The notes beneath the pieces were generated by a model that saw nothing but the letters and a program-made list of their open reading frames with translations, had not been told where the DNA came from and did not search any database. Below are positions 23,727 through 27,529 of a DNA stretch of 27,529 nt, in pieces. Each line of letters begins with the position of its first letter. Within the stretch, counting starts at the first letter, position 1. Made by a program: the position numbers and the translations under genes. Source of the DNA: Selenomonadaceae bacterium. Its GTDB lineage: Bacteria; Bacillota; Negativicutes; Selenomonadales; Selenomonadaceae. Location of the stretch: assembly GCA_016280345.1 (NCBI GenBank), contig JAEEGN010000083.1, forward strand, positions 1-27,529, in the 5' to 3' direction.

Positions 23727-24002
23727 TCACGACTGATTTCCGTGGCGCGGGTGCTCGGAAACGACCTCGATGGCCCGGGCAATCTCCTCCAGGATCTCGA
23801 CGTCATAGTTGAGGGACATTTGCTCCAGCCGGGCGTAGATGCTGCCCTTGTCAGTGGAGACGTATTTGGGCGGCAGATGGTTCAGGGCCAGGATCGCTAT
23901 ATCCTGCCGGCATTGCGGGCAGTCGCAGCAGCCGGGATAAAGTTTGAGGACGCTGTCCATCTTCTGCAGGACGAAGTTCTCCATATAATTTTTCAGCTCC
24001 AT
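23727..24002 (-). CDS. comFB: ComFB-family protein (late competence development protein family)
   Basis: This 91-residue protein matches the small ComFB family. It has an N-terminal ELKNYMENFVLQKMDSVL helix, a cysteine cluster CCDCPQC (residues about 25-31), and the core DIAILALNHLPPKYVSTDKGSIY. In Bacillus the gene sits in the comF operon with no clear function. Cyanobacterial members have been described as cyclic-dinucleotide receptors, and the HD-GYP gene directly downstream fits that idea. The ATG at 24002 has AGGAA about ten bases upstream. It has its own strong promoter (24036-24064) and terminator. The competence label should not be taken as function here. Confidence 0.85.
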   Translation of the reverse strand: MELKNYMENFVLQKMDSVLKLYPGCCDCPQCRQDIAILALNHLPPKYVSTDKGSIYARLEQMSLNYDVEILEEIARAIEVVSEHPRHGNQS

Positions 24003-24022
24003 GTCGGCCGCTTCCTTTCTTG

Positions 24023-24033
24023 ATGAATTTCAT
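24023..24033. promoter_or_regulatory. Short palindrome just downstream of the comFB -10, possible operator
   Basis: ATGAATTTCAT is a perfect 11-bp palindrome located three bases downstream of the -10 element, where a repressor would block initiation. It is short and AT-rich, so chance is possible. Confidence 0.25.
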
Positions 24034-24035
24034 TC

Positions 24036-24064
24036 ATTATACCATTATCGCTTTTTCTCTGCAA
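24036..24064 (-). promoter_or_regulatory. Strong promoter of the ComFB-family gene
   Basis: On the minus strand TTGCAG (24059-24064) and TATAAT (24036-24041) are 17 bp apart, with an extended -10 TGG. The transcript starts about 25-30 bases before the ATG. Confidence 0.85.
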
Positions 24065-24155
24065 TCGGGAAAACATCGGTTTGTCCGGAGCGGGAAACGG
24101 GCCGGATCAAGGTGCTTCCCGGTCAAAGGCTGGCCGCGCCGAAAACGGACACGCG

Positions 24156-25151
24156 TCATTTTCCCCGCGGAAGAGGTGGCAGCTCCAGCGCCGCGTCAAC
24201 CTGAGCGGCAAACCGGTCCGGCTCCTGGCGTATCCTTTCCCGATAGGCGGCGAGCCGGGGATACTCCTCCTCATAATGTGCCAGCAGATAGCGGATTCGG
24301 GCGATGATGGCCGGGATTTCTTCCTCCCTGTCCGCGAATTTGTTTTCGTCGCCGATGGGAACATCGACGTCGTTCGCCGCCGCCCCGCGGCGCCCGATAA
24401 CGAGACAGCAGCCGCTGATGGCCGCTTCACGGGGGATGCGGTCCTTGCCGGGATGGGCGCCGAAATCAATGTAGGCTTTCGCTGTTCGCAGCAAAGCCCG
24501 GACTTCCTCCGGCGTCATGTCCTGGATGGGCCGCCAGTCAATGTCGGGGGCGGCCGCTTTCAGTTTCTGGGTAAAGGCTTTTCCTTTTGCGGGATTGAAG
24601 GTCACGATATCCCTGCGGGCTGTGGCGTCATTTCCCGGCGGCTGGTTCAGGAAGACCGGGTTCAGGTAGTCGCTCACGAAATGGATCTGCGCTTCCGGGA
24701 TTCCGTTCAGCTGCAGGAACTGCCGGGCGTATTCGGACTGAACCCAATGGGTGGAAGGCAGCTCCGGCTGGAACGCGAACCAATGCGGCAGAGGCCGCCG
24801 CAGGGGATTTTCGGAAAAGAAGGACAGCACCCGCGTCATGGAGCCCAGCCATTGATCGACACTGAGCCACCAGAGGACGCGGCGAATCTCTTTTGCCTGG
24901 AACAGGGGCATGGTCTCGGGCGAAATCAGGATGTTTTCCGGACGGTTCAACATGCTGTCCACAAGCGGTACCTTATATTGCCGGTAAACGGCCGGCACCG
25001 GGTCGGGATGCTCATGCGGCACATAATACATATAAGCGTCGACGCCCCGCTGCCGCAGATAGGCAGCGAGTTGATGCAACACCTCGGGACCGCCCGAGGC
25101 GACGACCGCCGGAGCGATGACATAGACCTTCGTGCTGGGAAATAGCTTCAT
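24156..25151 (-). CDS. Glycosyltransferase-like protein (GT-B type, function unknown)
   Basis: This 331-residue protein has features suggestive of a GT-B glycosyltransferase but only weak family resemblance. The N-terminus VYVIAPAVVASGGPEVLHQLAAYLRQRGVDAYMYY (residues about 9-43, read in parts) looks like the acceptor-side Rossmann domain with its glycine-rich loop. The middle has LPSTHWVQSEYARQFL. The C-terminal domain has TFNPAKGKAF and the segment DFGAHPGKDRIPREAAISGCCLV, resembling the nucleotide-sugar-binding E-containing motif. No signal peptide or membrane segment is seen. The ATG at 25151 has AGGAGG five bases upstream. It is a single gene with its own promoter, divergent from cstA, and is not in a polysaccharide cluster. 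Sugar donor and acceptor are unknown. Confidence 0.7.
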   Translation of the reverse strand: MKLFPSTKVYVIAPAVVASGGPEVLHQLAAYLRQRGVDAYMYYVPHEHPDPVPAVYRQYKVPLVDSMLNRPENILISPETMPLFQAKEIRRVLWWLSVDQWLGSMTRVLSFFSENPLRRPLPHWFAFQPELPSTHWVQSEYARQFLQLNGIPEAQIHFVSDYLNPVFLNQPPGNDATARRDIVTFNPAKGKAFTQKLKAAAPDIDWRPIQDMTPEEVRALLRTAKAYIDFGAHPGKDRIPREAAISGCCLVIGRRGAAANDVDVPIGDENKFADREEEIPAIIARIRYLLAHYEEEYPRLAAYRERIRQEPDRFAAQVDAALELPPLPRGK

Positions 25152-25200
25152 GGGTTCCTCCTTGCCGTTTCGCGCTGAATCCTCGTTACCGGCTGAGGGT

Positions 25201-25230
25201 ATTATAACACGGAGGCCGCCGTTATATCCA
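25201..25230 (-). promoter_or_regulatory. Promoter of the glycosyltransferase-like gene
   Basis: The minus strand has TGGATA (25225-25230), 18 bp, TATAAT (25201-25206), about 50 bases before the ATG. The -10 is perfect and the -35 matches four of six positions. Confidence 0.6.
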
Positions 25231-25292
25231 CCCGCTTTTTCTGTTTTTCGGGGCGGGAAAAACTTTTTTTCATTGAAAATTCAGAAAAACCC

Positions 25293-25319
25293 TTGACTAC
25301 GGGCGAAAAAAGTTATAAT
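25293..25319 (+). promoter_or_regulatory. Promoter of cstA
   Basis: TTGACT (25293-25298) and TATAAT (25314-25319) are near-consensus but only 15 bp apart, a spacing that usually weakens a promoter or makes it need an activator. It lies about 70 bases upstream of the cstA ATG in an AT-rich region. Confidence 0.55.
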
Positions 25320-25389
25320 TTAAAGATATAATAATTCCGCCGCGGGACAGAAAAGGTTGCCGGCGGCGGGCAGGGAGAGGTGCTTTTTT

Positions 25390-26814
25390 ATGTCAACCTT
25401 TTTGATTTCGTTGGCGATCCTTATCGTAGGATACTTCATCTACGGGAAGATCGTCGATTCCGTGTTCGGTCCGACGGACAAGCCAACGCCGGCGGTCCGC
25501 ATCAACGACGGCGTTGACTATATGCCGTTGCCGACATGGAAAGTGTTCCTGATTCAGCTTCTGAACATTGCCGGCCTGGGTCCGATCTTCGGCGCTTTGG
25601 GCGGCGCGCTCTGGGGCCCCAGCGTCTATCTCTGGATTGTTTTCGGTACGATTTTCGCCGGTGCTGTCCATGATTACCTTTCGGGCATGATCTCTTTGCG
25701 GGAGGACGGCAAGAGCATCTCCGAGGTTGTCGGCCTCTACATGGGCCCGCTCATGCTTTCCATCATGCGCGGCTTTTCCGTCGTGCTCCTGGTCCTTGTC
25801 GGCACGGTCTTCATGACGGGCCCGGCGATGCTCCTGGCGAAGCTGACGGCGATGGATTTCAAGATCTGGCTGGTCATCGTTCTCGCTTACTACTTCCTGG
25901 CGACGCTGCTGCCGATTGACGCTCTGATCGCTCGCTTCTATCCGCTGTTCGGCCTTTGCCTCATCGTCATGGCCATCGGCATCATGGGCGGGATGCTCAC
26001 CGGCGTCGGCGGTCATGTCATGCCGGAAATGACGCTGGCGAACCTTCATCCGAAAGCGGACGCCAATCCCATCTGGCCGTTGATGTTCATCACGGTCGCC
26101 TGCGGCGCGATTTCCGGTTTCCACTCCACTCAGTCGCCGATCATGGCCCGCTGCCTCAAAGATGAGCGTATGGGGCGTCCGGTCTTCTACGGTGCGATGG
26201 TCGCCGAGGGCATTATCGCCCTGATCTGGGCGGCAGCTGGCGTTACCTTCTATGACGGCACGGCCGGTCTCGGCGCTTCTCTGGCCAAGGGCGGCCCCGG
26301 CGGCGCGGTCTATGATATCTGCGTCGGCTTCCTGGGTTCCGGTGTCGGCGCTACGCTGGCCATGCTGGGCGTAATCGCCTGCCCGATCACTTCGGGCGAT
26401 ACCGCTTTCCGTTCGGCCCGCCTGACGCTGGCCGACTGGTTCAAAGTTCCGCAGCAGAACTGGACCAAGCGACTGACCTTCGCGATTCCGCTTCTGGCCA
26501 TCGGCGGCGGCCTCTCGCAAATCAACTTCAACATCATCTGGCGGTATTTCTCCTGGACGAACCAGACGCTGGCCATGATCGTCCTCTGGACGGGTGCGGT
26601 CTATCTCTACCAGAAGCTGGACAACAAGATGGCGAGTCTGGTGGCGGCGGTCCCGGCGACATTCATGTCGGTCGTCACTACGACGTATATCCTCCAGGCG
26701 AAAGAGGGGCTTCAGCTCCCCACCAGCATCACCTATCCCGCGGGCTTCGTCTTTGCCATTGTTTTCCTGGGACTTTTCCTCAAGGCGACGTTCCTGCGCG
26801 GCTCGAAGAACTAA
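25390..26814 (+). CDS. cstA: CstA-family carbon starvation protein / pyruvate or peptide transporter
   Basis: CstA-family proteins are multi-pass inner-membrane transporters for peptides or pyruvate. This 474-residue protein is the short form; Escherichia coli CstA has about 700 residues. It has around 13 hydrophobic segments. Conserved landmarks are QLLNIAGLGPIFGALGGALWGP near residue 60 (read in parts), HDYLSGMISLREDGKS, the FHSTQSP motif near residue 244, and ITSGDTAFRSAR. The ATG at 25390 is nine bases after GGGAGAGG; an upstream in-frame start at 25357 lacks both a site and homology. Codon use is plain and strongly biased, suggesting high expression. It is monocistronic, with promoter upstream and terminator at 26841-26872. 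Confidence 0.93.
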   Translation: MSTFLISLAILIVGYFIYGKIVDSVFGPTDKPTPAVRINDGVDYMPLPTWKVFLIQLLNIAGLGPIFGALGGALWGPSVYLWIVFGTIFAGAVHDYLSGMISLREDGKSISEVVGLYMGPLMLSIMRGFSVVLLVLVGTVFMTGPAMLLAKLTAMDFKIWLVIVLAYYFLATLLPIDALIARFYPLFGLCLIVMAIGIMGGMLTGVGGHVMPEMTLANLHPKADANPIWPLMFITVACGAISGFHSTQSPIMARCLKDERMGRPVFYGAMVAEGIIALIWAAAGVTFYDGTAGLGASLAKGGPGGAVYDICVGFLGSGVGATLAMLGVIACPITSGDTAFRSARLTLADWFKVPQQNWTKRLTFAIPLLAIGGGLSQINFNIIWRYFSWTNQTLAMIVLWTGAVYLYQKLDNKMASLVAAVPATFMSVVTTTYILQAKEGLQLPTSITYPAGFVFAIVFLGLFLKATFLRGSKN

Positions 26815-26840
26815 AAAACGGATCGGCAACGGGAAACGGA

Positions 26841-26872
26841 GCAGGGCTTTCGGCAACGGGGCCCTGCTTTTC
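26841..26872 (+). terminator. Intrinsic terminator after cstA
   Basis: GCAGGGC (26841-26847) pairs with GCCCTGC (26861-26867), followed by TTTTCCCG. The outer CGGGAAA and TTTCCCG can extend the stem. It starts about 26 bases after the stop codon. Confidence 0.8.
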
Positions 26873-26914
26873 CCGTCTTCGGGGAAAGAATTTTGAGATT
26901 TTCAAAAAAAAGGG

Positions 26915-26943
26915 TTGACAAAAGAAACCAGTCACGCTATTAT
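26915..26943 (+). promoter_or_regulatory. Strong promoter of the tRNA cluster
   Basis: A perfect TTGACA (26915-26920), 17 bp and TATTAT (26938-26943) precede tRNA-Gly by about 65 bases. An A-rich stretch just upstream (26904-26911) resembles a UP element. Confidence 0.88.
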
Positions 26944-27007
26944 ATGTATTGTCAGTTTGACACGGCCCTTCTTCAGCGAGTCGATGGGCCGGGTCATCAA
27001 TGATAAT

Positions 27008-27082
27008 GCGGAAATAGCTCAGTGGTAGAGCATCACCTTGCCAAGGTGGGGGTCGCGGGTCCGAGTCCCGTTTTCCGCTCCA
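27008..27082 (+). tRNA. tRNA-Gly (anticodon GCC)
   Basis: The 75-nt cloverleaf has acceptor GCGGAAA/TTTCCGC, D stem GCTC/GAGC and anticodon stem TCACC/GGTGG around TTGCCAA, giving anticodon GCC. CCA is encoded. Confidence 0.96.
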
Positions 27083-27094
27083 TGATGACGTTGG

Positions 27095-27128
27095 ATCTCG
27101 CACGCGCACAGTGTGCGAGATTTTCTTT
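27095..27128 (+). terminator. Terminator-like hairpin between tRNA-Gly and tRNA-Met/Ile2
   Basis: ATCTCGCAC (27095-27103) pairs perfectly with GTGCGAGAT (27113-27121) around a 9-nt loop, followed by TTTTCTTT. No promoter is obvious between it and the next tRNA, so it may be a partial terminator or a processing signal. Confidence 0.6.
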
Positions 27129-27145
27129 GGGATGATATAGGCTAT

Positions 27146-27222
27146 GGGCCTATAGCTCAGTTGGTTAGAGCAACCGGCTCATAACCGGTCGGTCTTTGGT
27201 TCGAGTCCAAATGGGCCCACCA
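27146..27222 (+). tRNA. tRNA with CAT anticodon: elongator tRNA-Met or tRNA-Ile2
   Basis: The 77-nt cloverleaf has acceptor GGGCCTA/TGGGCCC, anticodon stem ACCGG/CCGGT around CTCATAA (anticodon CAT) and encoded CCA. The first acceptor pair is normal G-C, so it is not the initiator. Whether the anticodon C is modified to lysidine (Ile2, needing TilS) cannot be decided by eye. Confidence 0.93.
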
Positions 27223-27249
27223 ATTGCGTCCCATTCGATAAACTGACTT

Positions 27250-27335
27250 GGGTAGGTGCCCGAGTGGTTAAAGGGAACGGACTGTAAATCCGTCGCCTTA
27301 CGGCTACGATGGTTCGAATCCATCCCTGCCCACCA
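27250..27335 (+). tRNA. tRNA-Tyr (anticodon GTA)
   Basis: This 86-nt class II tRNA has a long variable arm (CGCCTTACGGC region). The acceptor GGGTAGG pairs with CCTGCCC, and anticodon stem ACGGA/TCCGT encloses CTGTAAA with anticodon GTA. The T arm is GATGG/CCATC, and CCA is encoded. Confidence 0.96.
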
Positions 27336-27359
27336 TTGGCAATATTTCATGGAAAATCC

Positions 27360-27388
27360 TTGACAAACGATTTTTTATGAAGTATCAT
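27360..27388 (+). promoter_or_regulatory. Strong promoter after the tRNA cluster, probably of an rRNA operon
   Basis: A perfect TTGACA (27360-27365), 17 bp and TATCAT (27383-27388) follow tRNA-Tyr by 25 bases. An AT-rich stretch lies just upstream (27340-27357). No coding start follows in the remaining 140 bases. Confidence 0.85.
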
Positions 27389-27392
27389 ATAG

Positions 27393-27529
27393 CGGCTGGC
27401 TTCCGAAAGCCTCGGACAGCCGGTGGTGTTCCCTGAAAACTGAACAATGCAGAATGAATCATTTGTTGATTCAAGCCAGATGTGCGGGCCGGGGAAACGG
27501 AGACGTTTACCCGGACCGGAAAAAGCAAG
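27393..27529 (+). other. Structured leader with boxA-like element, probable rRNA operon leader (continues beyond window)
   Basis: The leader begins with a hairpin in which CGGCTG and TCCG pair with CGGA and CAGCCG (27393-27422). Then comes TGTTCCCTGAAAACTGAACA (27427-27446), close to the TGTTCTTTGAAAACT pattern of Bacillus-type rRNA boxA leaders. A perfect GAATCA/TGATTC hairpin follows (27456-27472), and a CCGGG-AAACG / CGTTT-CCCGG hairpin with one mismatch (27489-27514). No 16S sequence is reached, so the identity is inferred. Confidence 0.5.

Noticed and set aside
25393..26856. Long minus-strand frame opposite cstA
   Set aside because: Its product is Arg/Asp/Glu/Gln-rich, the usual mirror of a membrane protein gene; cstA on the plus strand is clear.
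1..27529. Phage, insertion sequence, CRISPR or defence island
   Set aside because: No transposase, integrase, long direct or inverted repeat, spacer array or defence gene is seen; gene content is core metabolism throughout.

Overview
The window is a GC-rich, mostly housekeeping stretch of a Firmicutes-type chromosome. An AddAB (not RecBCD) recombination enzyme, FloA with a short NfeD, a four-domain ribosomal protein S1 next to IspH, ComFB, a short CstA and AGGAGG ribosome binding sites all fit Firmicutes. I infer the class Negativicutes (Selenomonas/Acidaminococcus-like, diderm), but no rRNA is present to confirm it. I see no phage, insertion sequence, CRISPR array or resistance island.

Layout. 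1-5316 (minus): addB-addA, joined by an ATGA stop/start overlap; addA runs off the left edge. 5317-5985: a 669-bp intergenic region with an extended -10 promoter for addB, a possible structured RNA ending in an intrinsic terminator, and the terminator of the next gene. 5986-6858 (minus): a beta-hydroxyacid dehydrogenase with its own promoter. 6939-9217 (minus): nfeD-floA-hypothetical, a probable membrane-microdomain operon. 9218-9617: a divergent control region with a long leader.

9618-22154 (plus): a long tightly packed run of cell-wall, rRNA-modification, shikimate, nucleotide, phospholipid, isoprenoid and translation genes. The order is a DD-carboxypeptidase, rluB, a BaiN/HI0933-type flavoprotein, aroA, cmk, plsC, ispH and rpsA, then an intrinsic terminator, then a PDZ-radical SAM-DUF512 protein, der, plsY and an aminotransferase. 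Many neighbours overlap by a few bases, so translational coupling is likely.

22213-25389: tRNA-Pro(GGG) with a strong promoter and a shared bidirectional terminator, then three minus-strand units: an HD-GYP phosphodiesterase-like protein, a ComFB-family protein and a glycosyltransferase-like protein. The HD-GYP/ComFB pair suggests a small cyclic-dinucleotide signalling module. cstA is divergent from the glycosyltransferase. 26815-27529: a tRNA cluster (Gly, Met/Ile2, Tyr) behind a consensus promoter, then a second consensus promoter and a structured leader with a boxA-like element, probably the start of an rRNA operon beyond the right edge.

No clearly new multi-gene system is visible. The best leads are the structured RNA upstream of addB, the uncharacterised third gene of the floA operon, and the HD-GYP/ComFB pair.
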